Under the pieces are notes generated by a model. It was given only the letters and a program-made list of their open reading frames with translations. It was not told the origin of the DNA and did not search any database. 64,000 nt of DNA from the NCBI GenBank assembly GCA_963573385.1, contig CAUYLG010009048.1, forward strand, positions 62,001-126,000, in the 5' to 3' direction. This document shows positions 50,191 through 64,000 of the stretch, in pieces. The DNA comes from Cacajao melanocephalus. Lineage: Eukaryota; Chordata; Mammalia; Primates; Pitheciidae. Position numbers and translations under genes: made by a program. Positions within the stretch are counted from its first letter, which is position 1. Every line of letters starts with the position of its first letter.

Positions 50191-50510
50191 GGCCAGGTGC
50201 GGTGGCTCGTGCCTGTAATCCCAGCACTGGGAGGCCAAGGTGGGCAGATCACAATGTCAGGAGTTTGAGACTAGCCTAGCCAAGATGGTGAAACCCCGGC
50301 TCTAGTAAAAACACAAAAATTAGCTGGGCGAGGTGGCAGGCACTTGTAGTCTCAGCTACTTGGGAGGCTGAAGCAGGAGAATTGCTTGAACCCCAGGAGG
50401 CGGAGGCTGCAGGGAGGTGGAGGTTGCAGTGAGCCGAGATCTCGCCACTGTTCCAGCCTGGGTGACAGAGTGAGACTCTATCTCAAAAAAAAAAAAAAAA
50501 AAAAAAAAGA
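50191..50510 (+). mobile_element. AluS-like with internal short duplication
   Basis: GGCCAGGTGCGGTGGCTCGT to a long A tail. Before the 3' part GGAGGCGGAGGCTGCAGG is followed by GGAGGTGGAGGTTGCAG, an extra copy of about 18 bases. Confidence 0.95.
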
Positions 50511-52289
50511 AAAAAAAAAGGAAACAAAGAGAAGGGACAAATGGGAGGTATTTTTGAGGAAAGAAACAGAGGGACATTGCAACTAGGAACTAACTGAAAA
50601 TTTGAGACAGAGGAAAAAGTTAATTAGTTTAGTGTCACAAAGTCTCCAAAGAACCATAGGAACTGTGTCATGACTGGTGGGTCAGGGCATCAATTGAGAT
50701 CACCAAAGGACTCAGGTAGGTCCTGTTGTACATCTAGTTCTGGGTAATATAAATTTTCCAGCATGATAATGGGTATATTTAAAAAACCCAAAAGTGACGC
50801 TAGGCAGTGCTTCTGGAAATACAGGAAAATTGTCTAGCTAAATATAATAAAATGCATTTTAACACTAGCAAGTTGGAAAAGCACACAGGTGGTGTGGTAT
50901 GAAGATGGTACAGCAGCATGTGGCCTCAGCATGCCATCCCCCTTCCCTGAGCCCAGTTTTGTCATCTGAAAGCCTTATGTTTGGTGTGAATCTGATCTGA
51001 GTCCCTTCAGACATTTAAAGGGAAAATTTTCATTCATTATCTTTAATACATGAGGGTACCATTCAAAGTACAGTTATTAATGACTTTGTATTTAATCCTC
51101 CTGCTATAGTTATGATCCCTCACAAAATAAAACTCAAATGCCCATCACAGATATACTTCTTAATGTTTAAAGTAGTCAGAATGACATTTATCTATCACTG
51201 AATAGAAATAGAAGACATTGCTCAGAATTTGTACCTTGATCATTAAACTTGTTTCTATGGATCTTTGAGAGAAAAGGAAAATATCTAAGTAACTTAAAAC
51301 ATCATAGATACATTTAACCACATGGCAGTGATAAATAGGACAAAAATTAAAAGCAAGGATAAGAGTTAAGAAAATAGGACATCACTGATGAACTCTTAAA
51401 TTCTGAGATTATAAGATTATCATTTATTTTATTCCTCTGGTCCTCAAAACGTGCTATTTCTGTAACTTTCTGTCATCTCAGTTCCTATGGTAGAATCTCC
51501 TGCAGACTGGCTGCAGTTAAGGCTTTGAGTGGGGAATGAATCGCTCACTTCAGGAGCCCATGTTCTTGCAGCTTCAGGTCCTTGCTTGGCTTTAGGACCC
51601 TCAGCTGCCCAGGCCCATCCCAGGCATTATATATACTGTTCCCAGTATTATAATTGTAAATCTGCATTGATTTTCTTAAAGAGGCCTCCCCCAATTTTCA
51701 AAATGTGACAACTAGCAAAACCTGGAGCCCTGCTGGTTTGTAGTAGATGTTTTTCAGAAATGCTGAACTAACTGTAGGTATAAAAATAGTGGAGGTAGCC
51801 AGGAAGTATATCTTTTTGAAGATAGAAAACTCTGAGATGGCCAGAAACTGAAAAAAAAAAAAATTATCTGCCTGAATTTCTCCTTTTCTGTAACGTTCTG
51901 ATCACAGCATTGCTTCACTTTCTACACACTCTTTACTGGCTGGAATCGTTATTTATCTTTTCAGACACTATTGTTTTTTTTCAAGTCGTGAATGTATGGT
52001 GCTTAGAGAGCAAGAGTGATAATCTAGTCCAGTCTCAGGTTTTTCAAAAAATCTGGAAGGAGCAAGGAGACAGGGACCTGGCTTTGTGGTAGGCTACTTA
52101 ATTTTCAAAGGGTTTATTGTCACATTCTCAAGCCTTTCAATCTCAGCTATTAGGACAGTAGCTAAATGACTGTTACTCATTTGAGAAATTTAAAAACACT
52201 TTTCCTTAGGATTATTGTTTTTTTGCATAGATTTGAACATAGTTATTATAGCAATACTAAGAAGGAAATGGATTTTTACATTTTTTGTT
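50511..52289. other. Intronic, no feature recognised
   Basis: About 1.8 kb. 51480-51680 has L2-like wording but no secure assignment. A-run at 51851-51862. Confidence 0.45.
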
Positions 52290-52685
52290 TATTTTTAATC
52301 TTTATTGATAAGTGGTATTTGTACATGTTGGTGGGGCACCTGTGATATTTTGTGACATGCAGACTGTGTAAGGATCAACTCAGGGTATTTGGAGTGTCCA
52401 TCACTCAAGTATTTTATTATTTCTGTGTGTTTGGAACATTTCCTGTCTTCAGTTCTTTTGAAATATCAGTACACTGTTGTTAACTATAGTCACTCTACTC
52501 TACTATTGAATACTAGGACTTATTCCTTCTAACTATGTTCGTACTCATTAACCAACCTCTCTTATCTCCACCCTATTCTCTGTACCCCCTCCCACACACC
52601 CTTCCCAGCCTCTAGTTTCTATCATTCTACTGTCTACTTGCATGAGATTAACTTTTTAAGCTTCCACGAGTGAGAATGAGATTTT
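52290..52685 (-). mobile_element. L1 3' UTR (antisense)
   Basis: TTTATTGATAAGTGGTATTT, TTGTGACATGCAGACTGTGT, CTATAGTCACTCTACTCTAC and GCATGAGATTAACTTTTTAA match the reverse complement of an L1M/L1PB-type 3' UTR. Confidence 0.88.
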
Positions 52686-52749
52686 AACATAGTTGATTGT
52701 TCATAACATAACTTATAGGCCACAAGCTTGTTTAATTGTGAAGAAAAAT

Positions 52750-52965
52750 ATAAGGTAGCAATTAAGGGATAGATTCTAGAGCCAGACGGTGTTAACATTT
52801 CAGCTCTGTGGCATACGAGCTGTATAACCTTGGGAAAATTACTTCACTCTTTAGTACGTTTCATTCATTTAAAAAACACAGATAATGACAGTACCCATCT
52901 TATCGGATTGTGGTGATGGTTAAATTAATACCTGCAAAGCATTTAGGAGAGTATACTGGTGTGTG
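52750..52965 (+). mobile_element. MIR
   Basis: TTCTAGAGCCAGACGGTGTT, CAGCTCTGTGGCATACGAGC, TGTATAACCTTGGGAAAATT and CCCATCTTATCGGATTGTGG follow the MIR consensus in order. Confidence 0.85.
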
Positions 52966-53018
52966 TTCCATCAAAAATAACCTTGAAGCTTTCCTTAGTG
53001 TTTCAAAAGTTTGTAATA

Positions 53019-53799
<781 letters not shown>

Positions 53800-54066
53800 C
53801 TACACAGAGAAAGTGAAAGAACTAGAATAAACTGGTTTCCAGAATGCTCTTAATGCACTAGATGCATTAGAAAGACAGAGAATATTCTATAAAGAGAAGG
53901 TGAAGGAACTAGAAAAAACTAGGTTCCAGAATGGTCTTAATACCATCTAAGATGCATTATAAAGACAGAGGATATTCTACACAGAGCAGGTGAAGGAACT
54001 AGAATAAACTAGGCTCCAGAATGGTCTTAATGCCATCTAAGATGCATTATAAAGACATAGGATATT
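53800..54066 (+). repeat. Three-copy, 30-codon tandem repeat (87, 90, 90 bp)
   Basis: Units 53800-53886, 53887-53976 and 53977-54066. All three share one reading frame with KVKELE (or QVKELE) followed by FQN-LN and RQRIF; the only length difference is one whole codon, missing in unit 1. Stops TAA or TAG interrupt each unit. The frame runs on for about 27 codons (GMSIKVKENAECYVSI...) before a stop. It may be a decayed coding repeat or a minisatellite. Confidence 0.85.
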
Positions 54067-54246
54067 TGGCATGTCTATTAAGGTGAAAGAAAATGCTGAA
54101 TGCTATGTCAGCATCAACATGGGGTCAACACATGGGAGCAATCCTTTTTAAAACTCATAGTAAGTAGAAAGCATTCCTTGGACAATCATGCTGAGAATTC
54201 CAGAGCAATAACTCCACTGGAATCATGTCTCCAGTTGTATTTATGG
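54067..54246. other. Intronic, after the tandem repeat
   Basis: Holds the frame continuation described above, and nothing else. Confidence 0.45.
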
Positions 54247-54355
54247 GAAAAGAAAGAAGAAAGGGAGGGAGGAAGGAACAAAGAAAGGAAGGAAGAAAGA
54301 ATGAGAAAGAAAGGAGGAAAGGGAAAAAGGAGAGAGGGAGAGAGGAAGGGAAAAA
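54247..54355. repeat. Polypurine (GGAA/GAAA)n tract
   Basis: AAAGAAAGAAGAAAGGGAGG and similar units, almost free of pyrimidines. Confidence 0.93.
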
Positions 54356-54639
54356 AACGTACAGGCAAGTGTAAATGATATCCAAACTATACCAGTGACA
54401 AAAATTGTTCTCACACTTGCAATAAATGTCCGAAGGATATTCCGAAGGATCTATTAGATCTCAAAGGAAAGAAAAATGTTTGGTATTGCAGAGTGGTATG
54501 AGAGAATAAAGTGGATAGGTGAAGAATAAAGTGAGTAGGTGGGGGTAAAAGGAATCCACTTTGTCCATTTCCATCAAAGTTACTTACCGTGGGAGTTATT
54601 TTCCACATGTGGGCCAGGCCTTCATGCACTAACACGTAT

Positions 54640-54800
54640 GTGAGTGTTACTGTGGGTCTTGGCTGGAAGACCTGATATGAACAGAGCATTTGCTATGTGC
54701 TTGGCACCGTGCTAACCCTTTGTGGATTATCTCGTTTACATTCAGCAGTCTGTAAGCTAAACTCCTGTGCAACCCCTGTTTCTACAGATGCAAAAACTAA
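54640..54800 (-). mobile_element. MIR/L2-like (antisense)
   Basis: CATTTGCTATGTGCTTGGCA, CCGTGCTAACCCTTTGTGG and TTTCTACAGATGCAAAAACT are reverse-complement MIR wording. Confidence 0.7.
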
Positions 54801-54832
54801 GACTTCAAGAGGTTAAAATAACAACTGGTGGG

Positions 54833-55118
54833 GGCCTGGCATGGTGGCTCACACCTGTAATTCCAACACTTTTGGAGGCCAAAGTAGGCAGATTACCTGA
54901 AGGCAGGAGTTCAAAACCAGCCTGGCCAATAGAGCAAAACCCCATCTCTACTAAAAATACAAAAATTAGCCGGGCGTGGTGGCAGGTGCCTGTAGTCCTA
55001 GCTACTCAGGAGGCTGAGGCAGGAGAATTGCTTGAACCCAGGAGGCGGAGGGTGCAGTGAGCCAAGATCGCACCATTGCACTCCAGCCTGGGCAATAGAG
55101 ACTCCATCTCAAAAAAAC
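54833..55118 (+). mobile_element. AluS-like
   Basis: GGCCTGGCATGGTGGCTCAC, AAAATTAGCCGGGCGTGGTG, ending TCTCAAAAAAACAAAC. Confidence 0.95.
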
Positions 55119-56333
55119 AAACAGTAAATGGTGGGGATGACTCACTTCTGAGCAGTTTGGCTTCGGTGCCTGAGGTTAATTAGCCATGGAGACTGTTTCC
55201 AGTAAAACCAGGATGGTTGTAACCACCGGGGCTCTAGCAGAGCAAAGTTTCATGTCCTATTTGCCTTTGGGTATCGCCTTCTGTTGCCACAGCCCCAGAT
55301 CCATCCCCAACTTTTATTTTCTTTCTGGCTCCCAAGAGCCCTCAACTAATACTTTGTTTCCTGGGACTTCTTTCCCCTTAAGTCCTATCCTTCAATAATT
55401 ATCTTTTCTTTCTCTCCTTCAGCCTCAAGATTAACTTTTCTCTTTTGTTCAGGAAAAGGATCGTCCTGTGTGAGTAACTATACACTGTGGTAGGAATGGC
55501 TGACACTCAACTAAAAAGTGGTAATGAAAAGAAAGAGCTTGATAAGATGAGGCAGGTTCTTGAACTAGGTCAGTTTCTTGATGCTCCTTGCCTGCTATTC
55601 TCCACAGAACGGACTGGAAGAAAAAGGCCCAAGAATCAGAGGCTTCCCTTTACTCCCCAACCCATGCCACTTGTGAGCTCCGACACAGCTGGCCTCTGCT
55701 TGTGGAACATAAAAAGTGCTTTTGTCCAACAGGCTTTGTTCCATGATTGACTTGGAATCTCAGGGAAATAAAAAGGAATTCATATATGCGCTGAATTTAT
55801 AGGGAATAAAAGCATCATGGTGAGAGAAAGGAAGGGAATTTGGGACAATAACTAAGAAAGATCCAAAGTGTTCCTTCAGAAAGAAATTTCCGTTATTTAA
55901 TCCATACATTTGACTTGGGCCCATAGGATAGAAGGTGATTAGGGATTGTGGTTAAAAAGAAGGCTATATTTTAAGTTAAAAAATAAGACATAGTACAGAG
56001 GAAAATGACTAGTCCAAGTTACAGTTTTGAGGCTAAACCATAAAATCCAAAATATGCCATTTTTATATACTTTAAAATTATGTATTCAGACTCGAGGTTT
56101 GAAAAGTATAGGTTAGATTTGATTCCCAGCACGTTTGGAACAGTAAGATAAGCTATATTTTTGCATGTGAGGGAACAGTTTGAGGGTTATCTCAGTTACA
56201 TTGGTTTAAAAAAATGCAAGACAAGTTGGTGAAGTCAGTGAAGAAAATGAAGAGACTAAAACTTAAAAGGAAATCTCAGTGGCAGTGGTAAAAGGTGAAC
56301 AAATAAAAACAAAAAGAAATCAATCAAAATGGG
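55119..56333. other. Intronic, no feature recognised
   Basis: About 1.2 kb of mixed composition with no repeat named and no exon. Short frames at 55186 and 55487 match nothing I know. Confidence 0.45.
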
Positions 56334-56689
56334 TGATATGGTTTGGCTCTGTGTTTTCACCCAAATCTCACCTTGAATTGGAATAATCCCCATGTGTCAT
56401 GGGAGTAACCCAGTGGGAGGTAATTGAATCATGGGTGCAGGTTTTTCCCATGCTGTTCTCGTGATTGTAAGTCTCACGAGATCTGATGGTTTTATAAAGG
56501 GGTATTCCCCTGCACATGCCCTCTTGCCTGCTGCCATGTATGATGTGCCTTTTCTCTTCCTCCATCTTCTGCCATGATTGTGAGGTCTCCCCAGCCATCT
56601 GTAACTGTGAGTCCACTAAACCTCCTTCCTTTATAAATTACCCAGTCTCTGGTAGGTCTTTATGAGCAGCATGAGAATGGACTAATACA
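56334..56689 (+). mobile_element. Solo THE1-type LTR (MaLR endogenous retrovirus-like)
   Basis: A complete 356-bp LTR from TGATATGGTTTGGCTCTGTG to GAATGGACTAATACA, flanked by 5-bp target duplications ATGGG at 56329-56333 and 56690-56694. It contains the typical GTAAGTCTCACGAGATCTGA and ATAAATTACCCAGTCTCTGG. No internal retroviral sequence remains, so LTR-LTR recombination has removed it. THE1 dates the lineage to simian primates. Confidence 0.95.
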
Positions 56690-56694
56690 ATGGG

Positions 56695-57116
56695 TTTGAC
56701 TTATTTGACTGTTGATAAAACTTTCTAGACCATCAGGCATTTAAAGCAGTTAGGCTGATTTTTATACAGCCTCAGGGTTCCCTGTCTGTGGTTCAACGGT
56801 CTAGGTAGAGCAAGAAGGAAATTCATATTTTCAGTTTTTCTTGTGATAGGGAGATTTTTAACTAATTAGAATAGTAGTGAATAGATGACAATCCCAAGTG
56901 ATTTTTTTCCTGCGTTGCTCAAAAGATATGTTTCAAGTTTAGCCAAAAATGATGACATTTTTAAATTAATGAGTTTTTATTGTGAGTAAGGCATATGGGC
57001 TTAGACTCAGGCAGTGGGATAGATGATGCTGAAGCCCCTCAGGAGGTGGGCAAGCCCTCATACTTGATGGTTTTATAGGTGTCCACTTTTTCTTATACTG
57101 TCCCACAGGTTGATAC
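56695..57116. other. Intronic, no feature recognised
   Basis: Unassigned; ends in the target-site duplication ATAAAATGG of the following insertion. Confidence 0.5.
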
Positions 57117-57125
57117 ATAAAATGG

Positions 57126-57622
<497 letters not shown>

Positions 57623-58207
57623 ATAAAATGAATGGTCTTCTTTTGGCTTGAAGCTTTACATATTTTAAACATTTCAATCCTCCAGATAGAGAAACATTTA
57701 CCATTATCCTTCACAGAAAAAATGGCAAATATATGACCTTCCAGCTTCCCCTTCCATGAAAGCCAATGAGGATCAACCTCAGATTTCTTCCCCAGCACGC
57801 CTGCTTTCAACAATTGCCTCTTAACACGGTTGTCCAGGAAGCTACTCTGAATCTGTTAGACTTCATGTGCAAGCTGATATCGATGTAATCCTCCTACTGT
57901 GTATCTTATGTGAATGAGTTTATTGAATCTTATGTGAATGAGGTTATTGAGTCAGAGCAAATTTTGAGAGTGAGAAAAGAAAGAAAGTATAAGGTTTTTG
58001 GATTTGAGGGAAAAACTCAGATATTACCAGCAAGGGTGGGTTATAAACTTTGCCTGTAACTTTTTACAGAGGCAGACATACTATAAATAGAACATCTAGT
58101 ACCAAGTGCCACATACCATTATTATCACTTTGTGTTTGTCATGCCATTTTTTCTTTACAGGAGCTTTGGGGAACAGGGAGAGGTCTCAGTTGTACAGTGG
58201 AGGAAAC
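57623..58207. other. Intronic with a short tandem repeat
   Basis: TCTTATGTGAATGAGTTTAT at 57904 recurs as TCTTATGTGAATGAGGTTAT at 57928 (24-bp unit, two copies). 58120-58207 is MIR-like. Otherwise unassigned. Confidence 0.5.
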
Positions 58208-58598
<391 letters not shown>

Positions 58599-58609
58599 GT
58601 GGAGGTTCC

Positions 58610-59510
58610 CTTCTTTCCAGTATACACTGTAATTGTATACATTGCCTCCAGAGTTATATAGAATCACATTAGGATAGCATGAGAATCTTCTCAAAGTGGC
58701 CTGCATTTTCAGTGCTATGTTCCTTAGCAACAAAATTAAACATTAATTTGAGTGGACTAAGAATTACAACTTCTATTTCTTCAACGTTTGTTATTTCTGC
58801 CTAATGAACCATAATGCAGCTCCTTGGAGATAATGTAAAATCAAATGTTTTTCCAGTATGGATAATATTTATCTAAATTTTCCTTACGAGTTTTCTTCTA
58901 TATTTAGTATATTCATGTTGACAACTTTTGAAATTTTGTTGTACACATTCATCTGATAATTTTTTTAATGCTTTGATTGGAGATATTTTGTAATAAATAC
59001 CTCATATTGGATAAAGAAATAACACCACTGAAGATGGCACAGTCAGTGATTTGTAATAAGTGTGAGTTTGGCATTTAATGGCCTTATGGTTGCAATTTTA
59101 AAGTTACTCATTCAAACAAGAATTTTACCAGGCCTTTTATATGTAGCAGACATAGAACTGATTATGTATTGGATTGCTTTGTATATTCCTAATGAGTACG
59201 GGACCATTCTTTTTATTTTCAATATCAGTTGACCTCATAAGGGACAATTTTAACATTCATTTCAAACCAGAAATAGGAAGTCTATTTTTACAGTAATTCT
59301 TCTGTGTGTCATGGTATTGTTTAAGCACCTAATATACGCCAGCATCATACTGCAGTGCTAGTTAGAATGCTGGAAAAAAATGATGACCAATGGTTGCTGA
59401 GTGTGGAGAATGCCTTCCTTCTGTGCTCTCTAGTCCTCTGTCCTGTACACAGCGCCAGTCTATTCTACAGCATCCCTGACATGACCTGCCACAGCTTAAA
59501 TGTATCCTCT
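58610..59510. other. Intronic, no feature recognised
   Basis: AT-rich intron without a repeat I can name. Confidence 0.5.
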
Positions 59511-59514
59511 AATG

Positions 59515-59695
59515 CTCATTAATAATAACACTTACAACCACTTAATAGGTACCAGGCCTCCTGCTACACATTTCATAGGAATTCACTTAATCCTATGACC
59601 CTATGAAGTAGAACTCCATTTTATAGAATGAAAATCTGAGGCACAACGAGGTTAAGAAACAGGACCATGATCCACAGCCAGTTGAGCTGGGCTTC
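59515..59695 (-). mobile_element. MIR (antisense)
   Basis: ACCACTTAATAGGTACCAGG, CACTTAATCCTATGACCCTA, TTTATAGAATGAAAATCTGA and CAGTTGAGCTGGGCTTCAAA follow the reverse complement of MIR in order. Confidence 0.85.
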
Positions 59696-60104
59696 AAACA
59701 TAGGCAGTCCTCCTCTGCATCAGCGTGTTTAGACTATATTCAGGTGTCTGAGCTAGAAGAAGCTAGAGTCATCCAACCTTAAAGGTGAGTGTCTGCAGAG
59801 AGGAAGGCAGTGTGAGTGATGAGAAAGTGGCAAATCTGAGAAATCCTCCAAAGAATACACAGAAGTAGATGTGAGATTGAATATAGACTCTAAGGAGAAG
59901 AGGCATGCCGAAGAGCCCCCAAGGTCACTTACTATAAAGACTAATAGAATGATGGCATGCCCCTGGTCAGTGGGTATCTGAGATGGGAAATGGTTTAGAG
60001 AAAAAAGTCATGAGCTCAACTTTGATCTGTTTAATTTGAGGTGATGGGATCAACTCCAAATTCATTGGTATGACACACAGATGTGATGAAATGGCAAAAC
60101 AGAC
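59696..60104. other. Intronic, no feature recognised
   Basis: Nothing nameable seen. Confidence 0.5.
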
Positions 60105-60290
60105 AGTGTGGCATGGTAGAAGAACATAGGCGATGGAACGAAAAAAAAAGCAAGTTCAAGCTGTGATGCTGATGTTAGTACCTATTAAGTGACACCATGC
60201 AAGTTTCTTTGCTTCCTTGAGTCTCAGTTTTCTTTCTTGTGATTGGTTTCCTTAATTATGCCATTAGAAAGTTTAGACTAAAGTGGCATG
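60105..60290 (+). mobile_element. MIR
   Basis: GTGTGGCATGGTAGAAGAAC, AAGTTCAAGCTGTGATGCTG and GAGTCTCAGTTTTCTTTCTT follow the MIR order. Confidence 0.75.
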
Positions 60291-60478
60291 CCATGGAACA
60301 GATAGCTAATTAAAGGTAGAATGAAGATTACATGTTTAAATGAACTATCTTTTGGAATATATTAATCTGAACAATAGCTATTTAGAAGAAAAGGAATAAT
60401 TACATTGTTAAGTCAGAGTTAGGATGGCCATACCATATGGTCCAAACCAAGACCCGCCCCCCACCCCTGCCGCCAACA

Positions 60479-60767
60479 TTTTTTTTGGTAAGATGGAATT
60501 TTGCTCTGTCGCCCAGGCTGGAGTATGATGGCATGATCTCGGCTCACTACAACCTCCACCTCCCGGGTTCAAGCAATTCACTGCCTCAGCCTTCCGAATA
60601 GCTGGGATTACAAGCTCCTGCTACCATGCCCAGCTAATTTTTGTATTTTTGGAGAGATGGGGTTTCATCATCTTGGCTAGGCTGGTCTTGAACTCCTGAT
60701 GTCATGATCCACCCGCCTCGACCTCCCAAAGTGCTGGGATTACGGGCATGAGCCACCGTGCCTGGCC
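60479..60767 (-). mobile_element. AluS-like (antisense)
   Basis: TTTTTTTGGTAAGATGGAAT, TCGCCCAGGCTGGAGTATGA, AGTGCTGGGATTACGGGC, ending CCGTGCCTGGCC. Confidence 0.95.
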
Positions 60768-61215
60768 AACCAGGACCCTTTTAAGGTGCTCTGAATAAAT
60801 ATACCAGAACAACAGGGATTCTGGTGTAATTGTGGGACTGTCATAGGGAAGGAATACAAATAGTTACCATACTCACAGCCACCAGTAGAGGTACTTCTGA
60901 AATAGTCTTTGTAAAAACCACAATTTGTGGTTTCCAATTTTGAGTGAAAATCATCCTCGATGAAAGAGGGTATATTCAGGATGTGATTTCCAGCTGAGAA
61001 CCTTCATTATGGGCTGCATCCAAGGACCAGTTCTTTTCACTCCTCCTCTTTAGCAGCATTCCCCACCCCACTACTCTCCTTTGGTTCACACATGACACTC
61101 AAGCCACTGTAATCATTCAGTCATCTGGAAGAAAAAGGAGTGACTTCATTGTATTACTATATCCGATGTCCTCTCCATTGCTAATATTTGTTCATTTCTG
61201 ATCGCTGCCTTGTAG
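60768..61215. other. Intronic, upstream of exon
   Basis: Unassigned intron before the 61216 exon; no repeat seen. Confidence 0.5.

Positions 61216-64000
<2,785 letters not shown>

Noticed and set aside
50356..50577. Several 60-100 codon frames with [16 protein letters not shown] text (also at 23047, 29816, 53003, 58363, 62530)
   Set aside because: Standard translations of antisense Alu sequence.
54490..54545. Short repeat GAATAAAGTGGATAGGTG / GAATAAAGTGAGTAGGTG
   Set aside because: Real but only about 20 bases, twice; too common in introns to list as a finding.

Overview
The window is the interior of one large gene in a primate nuclear genome. Twelve internal exons on the + strand splice in frame into about 526 codons of phospholipase D1 (PLD1). 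They run from the second half of the PH domain, through the first HKD catalytic motif and the PLD1-specific loop, to just before the block that leads to the second HKD motif. The gene's 5' end (PX domain, start codon) lies before base 1. Its 3' end (second HKD motif, C-terminus, poly(A) site) lies beyond base 64000. I see no other functional gene, no RNA gene and no CRISPR array.

Organism: about 18 Alu elements (J- and S-like, both strands), L1 and older L1M/HAL1-like LINEs, L2, MIR, hAT-Charlie fossils and a complete solo THE1-type LTR point to a simian primate. Compared with the human PLD1 protein as I remember it, there are roughly twenty replacements, concentrated in the loop. I therefore think the source is a non-human primate, and a New World monkey is a reasonable but unproven guess.

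Layout: 1-9187 is intron with two L1 copies in tandem (2130-5095 and 5279-7195). 9188-13649 holds three exons (PH end and the first catalytic lobe). 13650-22183 is an intron crowded with antisense LINE fossils and DNA transposons. 22184-22265 is an exon, followed by a 7.8 kb intron. 30066-35821 holds four exons: the lobe before HKD1, the HKD1 exon, the loop exon and the 114-bp cassette exon that distinguishes PLD1a from PLD1b. An 8.7 kb intron follows. 44482-47456 holds three exons with the phosphoinositide-binding segment. A 13.8 kb intron follows, then the exon at 61216-61326, then open-ended intron. All twelve donors are GT and all twelve acceptors AG, and the phases agree at every junction.

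Best leads: four short, nearly perfect inverted repeats (3322-3379, 6633-6688, 26641-26775, 58208-58284) in which one arm appears to have replaced the expected sequence, as short-range template switching would do; a non-repeat-like block of roughly 135 bp embedded in the poly(T) tail of an antisense Alu (57127-57340), probably an assembly artefact; a three-copy, 30-codon, coding-like tandem repeat of unknown origin (53800-54066); and two good CTCF-like motifs in the same orientation.
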